Below, one piece after another: positions 1-8,476 of a DNA stretch of 64,000 nt; position 1 is the first letter of the stretch; each line of letters opens with the position of its first letter. This stretch comes from a virus. Where the stretch lies: the IMG/VR virus record IMGVR_UViG_3300049893_000899, positions 1-64,000 of that record. One strand, given 5' to 3'. Below the pieces are notes generated by a model. It had not been told where the DNA came from. It worked only from the letters and a program-made list of their open reading frames with translations, and searched no databases. The position numbers and the translations under genes are program-made.

Positions 1-2309
1 TCCTTCTCTCTCTGTTGAGCTTCACTCGTCTGTCTTGACTTCTCGATAGCTTTATTACCCCATTCAATAACGTCAGGGATATTATTCATATTTCTATCTT
101 TCTCTTCATCAAAACCAGAAGCAACAATAGTAGCTTTAAGAATATCATTCTCTCTATCAAGTTGATTCTCCATAGCCTCAAACTCTCTAGCCTCTCTCTT
201 ATCTTGTAATTGAGCCTGAACAGCTTGATCTCTTGATTCTCTTTCAGCTTGAGCTTGTTGAGCTTGACTCTGTTCAAGTCTAACCTCTCCATTCTCAATA
301 TATTCAATACCTTCAATAAGAGAAGCAGATCTGTATAATTTAGCCAAGTCAGAAAGATTAACCTTACCCTGTTGTAAAGCAGCTTCTGCCAATGCTTCAA
401 TGCGCATTTTATTTCTCTTATCTTTAGAGTAGTTAGAGATAAACACTCCAATATCAGAATCCATTAACATCTCTCCGTCAACAAGTAAAGATTGTACTGT
501 ATTGTCTTTCGACATATAAGTGAATCTTTTCCCTCCAGCAGTAGTAAACTTAGACATCTCAATATAAGCTGTTAATACAGCTTGTTTAATCTCGTCATGT
601 CTAAAGAAGTAATGCTCAGTAATATAGCCTGAATTAATTAAAGCTGTATTAAGACCAGTAGTAGTTTCATATTGAGAAGTGGAGCCAAGTTGTTGTGGGT
701 TCATTCCGCACACTTGGTCCATCAGGAACTCAATCTTAGCCATAATACCAATATACTGTTGTACTACGTTAGCTAAAGACAAGTCTATACTCTGGAACTG
801 ATTAAACCTAGAAACAGAGTTAGGATCTCCATCTCTACCTTCTTCCATTGAGTTAATCCAAGCAATACCAAGGTTATCAAAGTAGTACATCCATTGCTTC
901 ATGTCTATACCGTTTGATTTAGGTATCTGAGCCAAGTCAAACACCATCTTCTTACCTTTTGCTTTAGCTATCTCATTTTCAAGTCTTAACCAGATAGTAT
1001 TATACAACATCTGATACGGAGCAAGTAAATCAACTATACTTGTCGCTTCAGAGTTTAAGTTATTATACAATCCACCAATATAAGGAGACCACACCTCTGT
1101 AGGGCTGTCAATCTTTCTCATTTGGTTTCTACAAGGATTAATGTCAACATAGATGTCAGCGCCAATCTTATGTCCCATCCAATATTCTGGCAACCATTGC
1201 CACTCTAAAGTAGCCCCAATAGCTTTAAGCTCTTCTGTTAGCTTGAATGAATCATCTACGTCTTCCGTCATTGGCATCCCAGATTCAGGATCAACATACG
1301 AAAGATATCCAATCTTCTTCATTGACTTCCACACACAAGTAACAACTCTAATGTTTCCATTGTATCGTTGATTTACATTGTATGTATCTAAATCCTTCAT
1401 TGTAGCCGCATCATACGCGAATCCAGGGTACATGATATTGTTACTCATTGAGTTAACAATCTCCCCATCATCAAGCATCTTCAGTTGAGCTTCAGTAAGG
1501 TATAATCCAAATTCATCTATAACTTCCCCTCTTGACATGAAGCGTTCCTCTCTCTGCCAATCAGATAAGTGAACCCATTCAGTCTCAGGCCCTTTTTCAA
1601 ACTCAAAGTTTAATGGGTTTACAACCCTTAAAGACGTCCTTCCATTTACCGCCCCAACATAATAAACCTCTTCTGAAGCTATTGCGGCATGGCTGAATCC
1701 TTTGTTAAACTTAGCCGGCAATCTATCTGAGTGCATTGCATCTTCAACTATCACTGAAGCGTAATGTTCTCTGATGTCTCTAATTGTTCTGCCGGTGTTC
1801 ATTTGTTTCTTAAGCTCCTTGAAAGAAAGGATTGAATCCATCTTTTGCTCAATCTCTGGATCATTTGGATCAAGCTGAAAAATAGCCATTAACTTCTGCT
1901 GTGTAGTCATTAACAACTCTTGTGTCTGTTGTTCTACCTTAGAGTTAACAACGTGGCCACCAACTCCAACAACATGGTAATCAAACGGTCGCTCTAACTC
2001 TTCCCCAACCAATCTATCAACCCTAATCCTTACTAAGTTATAGTCTCTAAGCTTAGAAGGAGAACCTCCAAACTGTCCGCCAAACTTAAAAGGGTCTGTC
2101 ACATACTTATAATTCTCCTCATTTATTCTGGAGTTCATTAAGTCATAGTTAGCCTGTTTGCTTTGCTTAGATGAACGACCATTCCTCTTCAAAGAGAAAG
2201 CCATACCATCAACAGCATCAACACATTGCTCTCTCCATTTGTCAGTCTTCTTTGACAAAGGAAGCATCTGTTGAGGTAAATACCTCTGGATATTAATGTC
2301 TGTACTCAT
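1..2309 (-). CDS. Portal protein (3' end outside window)
   Basis: The reading frame begins at an ATG directly after the terminase TAA and stays open for about 769 codons to the left edge, so the C-terminus is missing. The product starts MSTDINIQRYLPQQ. The visible C-terminal part is rich in Gln, Glu and Lys, as in the helical barrel of large portals. Known role: the portal dodecamer sits at one capsid vertex, docks the terminase and passes DNA. The assignment rests on position next to TerL, size and overall character; no short diagnostic motif is visible. TerL-then-portal on one strand is the crAss-like arrangement. Confidence 0.8.
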   Translation of the reverse strand, partial: MSTDINIQRYLPQQMLPLSKKTDKWREQCVDAVDGMAFSLKRNGRSSKQSKQANYDLMNSRINEENYKYVTDPFKFGGQFGGSPSKLRDYNLVRIRVDRLVGEELERPFDYHVVGVGGHVVNSKVEQQTQELLMTTQQKLMAIFQLDPNDPEIEQKMDSILSFKELKKQMNTGRTIRDIREHYASVIVEDAMHSDRLPAKFNKGFSHAAIASEEVYYVGAVNGRTSLRVVNPLNFEFEKGPETEWVHLSDWQREERFMSRGEVIDEFGLYLTEAQLKMLDDGEIVNSMSNNIMYPGFAYDAATMKDLDTYNVNQRYNGNIRVVTCVWKSMKKIGYLSYVDPESGMPMTEDVDDSFKLTEELKAIGATLEWQWLPEYWMGHKIGADIYVDINPCRNQMRKIDSPTEVWSPYIGGLYNNLNSEATSIVDLLAPYQMLYNTIWLRLENEIAKAKGKKMVFDLAQIPKSNGIDMKQWMYYFDNLGIAWINSMEEGRDGDPNSVSRFNQFQSIDLSLANVVQQYIGIMAKIEFLMDQVCGMNPQQLGSTSQYETTTGLNTALINSGYITEHYFFRHDEIKQAVLTAYIEMSKFTTAGGKRFTYMSKDNTVQSLLVDGEMLMDSDIGVFISNYSKDKRNKMRIEALAEAALQQGKVNLSDLAKLYRSASLIEGIEYIENGEVRLEQSQAQQAQAERESRDQAVQAQLQDKREAREFEAMENQLDRENDILKATIVASGFDEEKDRNMNNIPDVIEWGNKAIEKSRQTSEAQQREK

Positions 2310-4511
2310 TTATTCAAATAGTTTTTCTTCAAGAAAGAAATCCTTTCTAATCTTTTTACCCGAACCTTCCTCTATCTTTATGTAATGATGTTGGAGTCTA
2401 TTGCATATAAGTAATAAGAACGCTATTACACGGTCAAAGTTACCTGTCTTATTATACGATATCAACTCCTTCAACAAACCAGCAGAGAATATCTTGTTTA
2501 CTCCAAGAACACCAGCTTCATCTTCTTCATTAAGCCAGTCCCTCGCGTAAATCTCAAGCTCCTCCTTAATCTTGTTTGTCATATGTATGCCGTAATCCCT
2601 ATCTACATTACTCTTTTCTGTAGCCTTAAGAAATGTAGGCATTTTTGCTAACAAATGTAACGATTTTTTTTGCTTAAAGTGAAACTTCATTGAATTTTTC
2701 TCATTCTCGTACAGATTGGTAGCGTTATAATAAGCACACAATCTCCTAACATTCTCATGGTGTTCTTCTGCCCTATCAGGTCTTGCAGTGTATTCAGCAA
2801 CAATAAACTCCCTCGCGCTGCCGTGTCTAAAGTCGCCAATCTTATAGATAAAAGTAGATCCTAACGAAACTGAGTTAGGAGCCTTGTCTTGGTCATAGGG
2901 GTCTGTCGCTGCAATATACATACCATAAGGAATCTCTCCAGGTGCCGGGTGTTCCCATATCTGTACTGAACCAGTGGTATCATCTGTAGATTTCATTGGA
3001 AACCCACAAGCTCTTTTCTTGTTATGTAAATCCGGAGACCACTTAACGCCATACGTAGCATTAGGATCCGAAACTAAATCACCTAGTTGTCCATTTACTT
3101 GAGGAATATCGCAGTTTTCTACAAACTTCAACTGATCAATTAAGTCTGCAATAGGGAATATGTTACCTCCGGATATTAAGAAAGCTTCAGAAGGCACAAT
3201 AGGGTTGTTTTGTAGTTCATTATTCAACGGTTCTTTACTTGAACCTGAAGCCAACTTGTCCCTCTTGCTGTCAATATATTTCATTGCCTGTTCCTTCTTA
3301 GTGAACAGGTTATTGTCTTTGAAGTCATTCAAGCCTTTATAGTAAGGCAAGAAGTAACCTATCTTCTTTGCTGAGCCTTCAAAAGCATCAGAAAATCCTA
3401 AACAGTCAAACTGCTCAGGGTTATAGAATATCTCTTTAAGCTGTTCTGTAGCTCCAGAGATCATTTCACCACCGGTACCAAAAACCCATATAACTCCAAA
3501 TTTAGAAGAGGAGTTCATGGTATTCTCTTTCAAGGCACCCATGGCATCAATAAGGTTAGACATAAAACCTGCCTCTTCAATAAAGACTAAGTTGTTACGC
3601 AAACCGTTACCTGCTGTAGCCTTCTCTTGGAATGTTCTATGTGATATCATAGAACCACTACCCTTCACCTTACCAGTCTTCAAGTCTTTAACACTTGCCA
3701 ACATATCCTTACCAGGCATCAATGACCCTGAAGTTTCATGCTGGAAAGGAGCCATATAGTACATATCCCCCTCTTCAAAAGAACCATATAGGTTATTATA
3801 CCCATCAAGGAACTTATCAAGCAAACCCTTGCTATACTTAGCATCAAACGCTCCAACAAGAGAAGAACTTCGTAAAGGCTCCCCTGCTTTTTTAGCATCT
3901 ACATACTGTTCATATCCTTCAGCTCCATCTGTAATAAAGTTATGACATAACAAAGCCGCAGCAAAGAAAGACTTACCAGTACCCCTGGCCTCAAGGTCAA
4001 CAACATTCTTAGCTTCGTTCTTATATAAAGGAATACCACTTAGATTGTGGCTATCCCAAAGATAACTCAACGCGTCTACATACTCCTTAAAAGAACCATC
4101 TTCTTTAAACACTGTAACATCAAGGAAGTGAAACCTATAGTCTTCTTTTATAGCTTCAAAGTCTCCATTATACTCTTCGTTAAGTTCTTTTACAAGCCTA
4201 ACACAGGTCTTTTCTTTATCATCACTGAAGCCAGAAAAGCCTTTAGCTACAAGATAGATATAGGCTTTCTCCCATTCATTATCTCGTAGCCAAGGCCTTC
4301 CTAATATCTCCTGTTTAGAAAACCTATCTTTCTTAACCTTAATCTTGAAGTGGTTAACATAGAAGTAAAGAACCCCAGGGCAATAATACCCTCCAGCCCA
4401 CATACCATCAAAGACTCTTCTCTTCTCGTCCTTCCAGTATATCTTGTACTCCATACTTTTAGGATGAAAGATTGGAGCCTCGTTGAAAGTATATAAACTA
4501 GGATTTCTCAT
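2310..4511 (-). CDS. terL: Terminase large subunit
   Basis: 733 residues. A P-loop EARGTGKS lies at residues 174–181 and a Walker B strand NLVFIEEAGF at about 308–317, whose EE pair would activate ATP hydrolysis. The C-terminal half has IAATDPYDQD, matching the first metal-binding Asp of the RNase H-like nuclease domain of terminases. Known role: ATP-driven DNA packaging and cutting at the portal. The start overlaps the upstream IHF-like gene by 14 bases and the stop abuts the portal ATG, so the three are probably translationally coupled. Length fits crAss-like TerL proteins. Confidence 0.95.
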   Translation of the reverse strand: MRNPSLYTFNEAPIFHPKSMEYKIYWKDEKRRVFDGMWAGGYYCPGVLYFYVNHFKIKVKKDRFSKQEILGRPWLRDNEWEKAYIYLVAKGFSGFSDDKEKTCVRLVKELNEEYNGDFEAIKEDYRFHFLDVTVFKEDGSFKEYVDALSYLWDSHNLSGIPLYKNEAKNVVDLEARGTGKSFFAAALLCHNFITDGAEGYEQYVDAKKAGEPLRSSSLVGAFDAKYSKGLLDKFLDGYNNLYGSFEEGDMYYMAPFQHETSGSLMPGKDMLASVKDLKTGKVKGSGSMISHRTFQEKATAGNGLRNNLVFIEEAGFMSNLIDAMGALKENTMNSSSKFGVIWVFGTGGEMISGATEQLKEIFYNPEQFDCLGFSDAFEGSAKKIGYFLPYYKGLNDFKDNNLFTKKEQAMKYIDSKRDKLASGSSKEPLNNELQNNPIVPSEAFLISGGNIFPIADLIDQLKFVENCDIPQVNGQLGDLVSDPNATYGVKWSPDLHNKKRACGFPMKSTDDTTGSVQIWEHPAPGEIPYGMYIAATDPYDQDKAPNSVSLGSTFIYKIGDFRHGSAREFIVAEYTARPDRAEEHHENVRRLCAYYNATNLYENEKNSMKFHFKQKKSLHLLAKMPTFLKATEKSNVDRDYGIHMTNKIKEELEIYARDWLNEEDEAGVLGVNKIFSAGLLKELISYNKTGNFDRVIAFLLLICNRLQHHYIKIEEGSGKKIRKDFFLEEKLFE

Positions 4512-4836
4512 TCGCTTCTCTCTCTCTTCTTTCTTCTAAACTACCATAACTAAGTCTACATAAAGCAGTGAAGTCCATTTTGTCCCTCTCTTCTTCTGAT
4601 AACTTATAAAACTCAGGTCTAGCGTGCTTAACACGCCTTCTTAATGTCCACACTCCAAGGCCAGGTAATATTATACTCTTAACCTCTGGATCGTCCATCA
4701 TCTTAGTTATCAAGTCAAACTGAGCCATAAACACTAAGTCTATATCCTCCGGCTTTAACTTAGTACCATCAGCACTAACTCCACCAAGTCTCTCAATAAC
4801 TCTCTTATAAATTTTTAATCTTTGCTGTGTTAACAT
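4498..4836 (-). CDS. IHF/HU-like DNA-binding protein
   Basis: 112 residues. The central segment IILPGLGVWTLRRRVKHARP matches the HU/IHF beta-arm region, where a GFG turn is followed by basic residues and an Arg-Pro near the arm tip. Crassvirales encode an IHF-like subunit beside the terminase, so family and position agree. Likely role: bending DNA during packaging or replication. The C-terminus (about 25 residues) is strongly charged. It overlaps the terL start by 14 bases and lies 2 bases after the upstream gene. Confidence 0.65.
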   Translation of the reverse strand: MLTQQRLKIYKRVIERLGGVSADGTKLKPEDIDLVFMAQFDLITKMMDDPEVKSIILPGLGVWTLRRRVKHARPEFYKLSEEERDKMDFTALCRLSYGSLEERREREANEKS

Positions 4837-4838
4837 AT

Positions 4839-5420
4839 CTAGTCTATCATTTCTTGTGTTGAAACCTTACTTCCTTTAGCTTTACCCTCTTCAACCATAA
4901 GTTGATTATAGATAATATTATAATGCTCGAACAACTGCTTAGTATTCTTAAGCATCTCGTCCAACATCTTAGTATTTCCTTTTACCTCTTTATCATTCTC
5001 TTCATCATAATAATCTCCAGTAAAAGGAGTAGCCTCAAGAAACTTATCCCTTTCATTAAGCTTCTCTTCCCAAACTCTCAAACTTCTCCTAAGCTTAGTC
5101 TCACACAAAGCCCTCCACATCTCAATATACTCTTCAAACTTCTTGTGGTTCTTGGCATAATACTCAGGATCTCCAAATAAAGACTGACCAAGAATAGTAA
5201 ACTTACCATGCTTACCATAATCCGCCATATCATAATATATACTCTTGTAGTCAGTAGTTAGTGCTATAAACCACATAAACTTACTAGAAGTCATCTTCCC
5301 TATACTCTTATCCGCTTCGTACTGCTTCCTAAACAAAGGAACAGTCTTCAGGTCAGGGTGCAAAGTCCAGAAACTCTTAGTAAAATCCTGACTATTCAAT
5401 AAACTCTTCTTCGCTGACAT
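4839..5420 (-). CDS. Conserved hypothetical protein of packaging block
   Basis: 193 residues, mostly helical, charged, with no membrane segment or signal peptide. A middle stretch with many aromatic residues (FMWFIAL, MWRALCETKL) suggests a folded helical core. No family motif recognised. Its place between the IHF-like gene and a winged-helix-like gene, with a 29-base overlap upstream, marks it as part of the terL operon and perhaps a DNA-packaging or head-assembly accessory. Confidence 0.75.
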   Translation of the reverse strand: MSAKKSLLNSQDFTKSFWTLHPDLKTVPLFRKQYEADKSIGKMTSSKFMWFIALTTDYKSIYYDMADYGKHGKFTILGQSLFGDPEYYAKNHKKFEEYIEMWRALCETKLRRSLRVWEEKLNERDKFLEATPFTGDYYDEENDKEVKGNTKMLDEMLKNTKQLFEHYNIIYNQLMVEEGKAKGSKVSTQEMID

Positions 5421-5763
5421 CTCCTAATTCAAATTTAATGTTTAACTCTGTTCTTGGCAGCAATAAGTCATTCAACCTATAACTGTCTGTTTCCCTATCA
5501 TAAAGGAAACAGCCCTTATCCCTAAGTGACTTCAAATGGTTATTGAAAGAACTTATAGATAAATCCCTTCTCAACTCAACCTTACTCTTAACAGAAAACA
5601 ACTCAAGCTCTGGATAATCAGATTCAACAAGTAGCTTCCTGTATAAAATAACAAACCTTACCAATAAGATAAACTCTGTATCGGTAAGGTCTACAACACC
5701 CTTAAAGAATCTAAGGTAAGAGTCGACAAAGGATTCCTCACTGTGAATAGAAATCCTTATCAT
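5392..5763 (-). CDS. Winged-helix-like protein
   Basis: 123 residues. The segment LSISSFNNHLKSLRDKGCF followed by a short hairpin reads like a helix-turn-helix recognition helix and wing, as in MarR/RepL-type winged helices. The N-terminal half is helical and the C-terminus acidic. Likely DNA-binding, possibly a late-gene regulator or terminase small-subunit functional analogue; both are inference from position in the terL operon. It overlaps the following gene by 29 bases. Confidence 0.7.
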   Translation of the reverse strand: MIRISIHSEESFVDSYLRFFKGVVDLTDTEFILLVRFVILYRKLLVESDYPELELFSVKSKVELRRDLSISSFNNHLKSLRDKGCFLYDRETDSYRLNDLLLPRTELNIKFELGDVSEEEFIE

Positions 5764-5767
5764 ATCC

Positions 5768-6118
5768 TTACCCTTTTATCCTAGAGGCTACTCTGTGGAA
5801 GTCAACAAGAACATAAACCTTACCATCAAAAGATATCTCTTCAAAAACACAACCGTTCTTAAATAGCAACATATCTCCAACAACAGGAAAATCATCATTC
5901 TTTTCTGAAGCCACAGAAACAGCAACAACTTTCATTACTAACTCCTTCTTAGCGTCTTCAGACTCAAGAGCTAAACCCTTAAATAAATCAGGCTTATCCT
6001 TGTCTTTCACTTCAAAAGGATCAACTTTCTTCATAGCCTTATAATATAAATCATTAGGCTCCAATAAAATACTGTTCCCAAAAGGAACTAATCTACATTC
6101 TTCTGTCTTCTCTTTCAT
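5768..6118 (-). CDS. GroES-like co-chaperonin
   Basis: 116 residues. The C-terminal half follows the Cpn10 pattern: VVAVSVAS, then FPVVGDMLLFKNG, then YVLVDFHRVASRI, matching the GroES order of 'G.VVAVG', 'VGDKVLF.' and 'ylvv...dila.i'. The N-terminal strand RLVPFGNSILLEPN also fits. Known role: lid of the host GroEL chamber. In phages such proteins (for example T4 gp31) help fold the major capsid protein, and the virion-gene neighbourhood supports that here. Confidence 0.65.
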   Translation of the reverse strand: MKEKTEECRLVPFGNSILLEPNDLYYKAMKKVDPFEVKDKDKPDLFKGLALESEDAKKELVMKVVAVSVASEKNDDFPVVGDMLLFKNGCVFEEISFDGKVYVLVDFHRVASRIKG

Positions 6119-6135
6119 GTTCTATCTAAATTAAA

Positions 6136-6411
6136 TTACTTTTTCTTACTCTTAACAATCTCAGAAGGATTTATCATTTCTACCTTCTCCTCTTTATCAG
6201 TATTGTCATCCTTAGTAAAGATTTCTCTGACAGCTTCAACAGCAGATTCAAGTACCGAGGGTTTCTCCTCCTTCTTAATCTCCTTCTTCCCAATAACAAT
6301 CTTACCATCAGTAATCTCTTTAACCTCTAACTCAACTCCAGAAGCATCAACAACAGTGAAACTGTACCCGTTATACTTCTCCATAATAGACTTAAATTCA
6401 TTTGCAATCAT
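6136..6411 (-). CDS. Small hypothetical protein
   Basis: 91 residues. The N-terminal 40 residues form a beta-rich segment (YSFTVVDASGVELEVKEITDGKIVIG) and the rest is charged helix with a Lys-rich end. No family recognised. The ATG overlaps the TGA of the upstream 53-residue gene (ATGA), so the two are coupled. It probably belongs to the packaging operon. Confidence 0.65.
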   Translation of the reverse strand: MIANEFKSIMEKYNGYSFTVVDASGVELEVKEITDGKIVIGKKEIKKEEKPSVLESAVEAVREIFTKDDNTDKEEKVEMINPSEIVKSKKK

Positions 6412-6569
6412 ATAGCGTATTTGTTTTTAACTTTATCTACAATTCTATACGGAACACTGTTAACCCCAGATCTATAAGCTTTATCAGTAGGTATCGTAAC
6501 TCCATATCCAGCCGGGATATCCTTCCAAGGATTCTCCTTCTTCTCCTTATTCTTTCCTTTCTTTCCCAT
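6408..6569 (-). CDS. 53-residue basic protein
   Basis: Starts MGKKGKNKEKKENPWKDIPA and ends NKYAI. Its TGA overlaps the next ATG in an ATGA junction, which together with the start placement supports a real gene. The first third is almost all Lys/Glu/Asn and the rest is a compact segment with aromatic residues. It could be the first gene of the packaging operon. Function unknown. Confidence 0.6.
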   Translation of the reverse strand: MGKKGKNKEKKENPWKDIPAGYGVTIPTDKAYRSGVNSVPYRIVDKVKNKYAI

Positions 6570-6594
6570 TATCTATAATATTAAGCACAATACT

Positions 6595-6635
6595 AAAAAA
6601 AAATCCCAACAATTGCAAACACAATTGAAGGGATT
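6595..6635 (-). terminator. Rho-independent terminator of RepL-like gene
   Basis: Read on the minus strand: arm AATCCC, an AA internal loop, arm CAATTG, a 6-base loop, and matching arms, followed by a run of about 7 T. It lies between the RepL-like gene and the packaging operon, separating their transcripts. Confidence 0.75.
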
Positions 6636-6733
6636 AATTACAGATAGACAGAAAGAACACTACAAACATAAATAAAAAACAAATATTTACCCATCATTAT
6701 GTCCAATTTGCCATTAACGAACAATTAATAGAG

Positions 6734-7261
6734 CTATTTTGTGTTGCCCTTTTTACTTAAATCATCAAATACACTAGTGCAATCTTTATGGAAAAACTTA
6801 GACTTCCTTGCTAAAGTAGGATTCATCATTATCCATACACATTCCTTCCCATCCTTCATACCTCTTATGTAGTATATTATAGATTCTTCAAATAATCTCT
6901 TCATAAAACTAGCATATTTATTCCTGCTATAATCAAGATCACTCATTAAAGTGTCTTTAGTATGGTATTGCTTAGTCTTCTTGTCAAACAATATATTATA
7001 ACACGACTTAACCATGTCACACATCTGAAAAATCCTCCCACACTCAACAACACTAAACTTACTTTGAATAAACTCCCTAGCCCTAGAGTCAATTACAACG
7101 TATTCATTGTAATTAACAACAACCATGTCCTCGTTCTTGTCCCTCTTATTTACCTTCTCCAAGTAAACATTACCCTGCTCGTCAGACAACAACTCGCCAG
7201 TCTCAATATTAACATATTTACTAGCATCTATAAACTCCCTTTTTGTTTCTTTCTTCTTCAT
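6734..7261 (-). CDS. RepL-like winged-helix protein
   Basis: 175 residues. The C-terminal half has the winged-helix plan of plasmid RepL proteins: helices around DTLMSDLDYSRNKYASFMKRL, a beta wing, then the closing segment WIMMNPTLARKSKFF, which resembles the 'yiMNP.y..rG' ending of RepL. RepL-type proteins have been reported in crAss-like phages, where they could support plasmid-like replication. Two palindromic sites sit immediately upstream of the start codon, suggesting autoregulation. It could instead be a pure repressor. Confidence 0.55.
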   Translation of the reverse strand: MKKKETKREFIDASKYVNIETGELLSDEQGNVYLEKVNKRDKNEDMVVVNYNEYVVIDSRAREFIQSKFSVVECGRIFQMCDMVKSCYNILFDKKTKQYHTKDTLMSDLDYSRNKYASFMKRLFEESIIYYIRGMKDGKECVWIMMNPTLARKSKFFHKDCTSVFDDLSKKGNTK

Positions 7262-7263
7262 AC

Positions 7264-7283
7264 TTGCACCATTTTTGGTGCAA
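7264..7283. promoter_or_regulatory. Palindromic operator, site 1
   Basis: A perfect inverted repeat, TTGCACCA-TTTT-TGGTGCAA, lies 2 bases upstream of the RepL-like ATG, over its translation start region. The protein bound is not known; the RepL-like product is the obvious candidate. Confidence 0.6.
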
Positions 7284-7306
7284 TATAAGGGTTTTTAACG
7301 AAAAAG

Positions 7307-7324
7307 TGCACCATTTTTGGTGCA
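7307..7324. promoter_or_regulatory. Palindromic operator, site 2
   Basis: TGCACCA-TTTT-TGGTGCA, the same palindrome as site 1 with arms one base shorter. The centres of the two sites are 42 bp apart, four turns of DNA, so dimers bound at both would face the same side. Confidence 0.6.
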
Positions 7325-7669
7325 ATATTTTTCCACAAATACACACTAAACAATCTCAACATCAGTCACTTACAACAAAAAACAAAATCTATTCTATATT
7401 AGTATATTAGAGAGTATATCTAAACTAAACAACAAATACAACTAGTGTTAATGAAAATAAAAAAGGAAGAACCATATCAAGTAATGCGTGCACCTTGGAA
7501 AAATTAAGGATAATGCGTACGAGTAGGCTTGACTACCGTTCAACCCCCGACTGTCATTGCGTTTTCGGAAGCCACCCTCGTTGTGGTGATCTAACTTTTT
7601 TTGAGAGGAAAACGAAGAGGGGGGGGGTAGTAGTAAAAAGAATGTTATTTAGTTAGAGAAGAGAGAGAG
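7325..7669. other. Non-coding divergent region, possible origin
   Basis: About 345 bases without a convincing gene, where minus-strand and plus-strand blocks part. It holds an AT-rich stretch (7,340–7,460), two copies of TAATGCGT about 30 bases apart (near 7,480 and 7,512), a short hairpin GTAG-GCTTGA-CTAC, a C-rich/G-rich part and a run of nine G at 7,619–7,627. Divergent promoters must lie here. An origin is possible but unproven. Confidence 0.4.
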
Positions 7670-7762
7670 ATGAATGAATCAAGCATCAACAAGAATGAAG
7701 AGAGAGTGACGACAGTCTACGACTGTCTGTTTGTTGACTTCAACAAAGTAATAAAGAAGTGA
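7670..7762 (+). CDS. 30-residue peptide gene
   Basis: ATG at 7,670 follows a purine-rich AGAGAAGAGAGAGAG stretch that can act as a ribosome-binding site. The peptide begins MNESSINKNEERVTTVYD. Its TGA is followed at once by GTG-ATG of the next gene, so the two are probably coupled. Very short, hence uncertain. Confidence 0.4.
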   Translation: MNESSINKNEERVTTVYDCLFVDFNKVIKK

Positions 7763-7765
7763 GTG

Positions 7766-8002
7766 ATGTGTTGTTTTCTTATTACGATGAAAAGGGACTT
7801 AACTTTAAGTCAGGTAATCGCCATAGGTGTGGTTGCCTGGCTAATTGTTGTTGTGGCGAACATGAAGCCACAGCAACAAAGATATCGTGTTATATCCGAA
7901 AGGAATGACACGATAGAGTGCTACGACACGCAGTCGTCGTGGCAGGGATTAGCTATCGTTAAGAACGGCAGAATAATCCGCGTAGCAACAGAGCATAAGT
8001 AG
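7766..8002 (+). CDS. Small membrane protein
   Basis: 78 residues from the ATG at 7,766; a GTG at 7,763 and an ATG at 7,787 are alternative starts. One hydrophobic helix, VIAIGVVAWLIVVVANM, is followed by a 40-residue polar domain. The gene follows the 30-residue peptide gene directly and ends in a strong terminator. Function unknown. Confidence 0.6.
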   Translation: MCCFLITMKRDLTLSQVIAIGVVAWLIVVVANMKPQQQRYRVISERNDTIECYDTQSSWQGLAIVKNGRIIRVATEHK

Positions 8003-8017
8003 CTCTGTTGTTTTTTT
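7986..8017 (+). terminator. Rho-independent terminator
   Basis: CAACAGAGC, 7-base loop, GCTCTGTTG, then a T run. It overlaps the stop codon of the preceding membrane-protein gene. Confidence 0.8.
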
Positions 8018-8023
8018 GTTTTG

Positions 8024-8197
8024 ATGGAGAAAAAACTTCTTCTGATAACATTGGCTTTAATGCTGATGTTATCAGCGGTTATGCTGATTACCGCCTACAT
8101 CAGCAACAACCCAACAGCTTTGGGTTGCGCCATTGCGGCGACAGCCATTACGATGGCAATGTTCCCTATCTACTTCAAGGAGGTGGATAGTGAATAA
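8024..8197 (+). CDS. 57-residue two-helix membrane protein
   Basis: Starts MEKKLLLITLALMLML. Two hydrophobic helices (residues 4–24 and 32–50) are joined by the short loop YISNNP, and the C-terminus is acidic. The 3' end contains the AAGGAGG site of the next gene. The size and hairpin topology resemble holins or superinfection-exclusion proteins, but nothing specific is recognised. Confidence 0.6.
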   Translation: MEKKLLLITLALMLMLSAVMLITAYISNNPTALGCAIAATAITMAMFPIYFKEVDSE

Positions 8198-8306
8198 AAG
8201 ACTTGCAGTCGGCAAGTATAAAAACCGACTTGAAAAAGATATCGAGATTATCGACATCAAATACCTTCAGTGGTATAAACTGAAAGTAAACAAATGGACA
8301 CATTAA
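8190..8306 (+). CDS. 38-residue basic peptide with GTG start
   Basis: The GTG at 8,190 lies 6 bases after an AAGGAGG sequence, the best Shine-Dalgarno in this part of the window, and overlaps the upstream stop by 8 bases. The product begins VNKRLAVGKYKNRLEKD and is strongly basic with several aromatic residues. The stop codon lies inside the following terminator. Confidence 0.5.
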   Translation: MNKRLAVGKYKNRLEKDIEIIDIKYLQWYKLKVNKWTH

Positions 8307-8321
8307 CGTGTCCTTTTTTTT
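8296..8321 (+). terminator. Rho-independent terminator
   Basis: GGACAC, loop ATTAAC, GTGTCC, then nine T. It closes the small membrane-protein group. Confidence 0.8.
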
Positions 8322-8384
8322 TCTTCGCACGCCCAAACATCACAACTAAACATCTATCTCTACCTTACGCTCAATCAATCAGTC

Positions 8385-8401
8385 GTTAAACTACGTTTAA
8401 C
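8385..8401. promoter_or_regulatory. Inverted repeat upstream of SSB-like gene
   Basis: GTTAAAC-TAC-GTTTAAC with weaker flanking symmetry (CAGT/ACTG). It lies about 80 bases before the SSB-like start and could be an operator. Confidence 0.45.
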
Positions 8402-8476
8402 AACTGACACAAGGCAATGATAAATATGTTTGCATCCATGTGGTTTTTTTATTTTGATATTATATTTTGCAAGAAT

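Noticed and set aside
86-451. Leu-rich minus-strand frame
   Set aside because: It is an out-of-frame reading of the portal gene.
7763-8260. Frames of 60–62 codons overlapping the 57-residue membrane gene
   Set aside because: The frame from 8,024 has the clean start, membrane helices and the coupling to the next gene.
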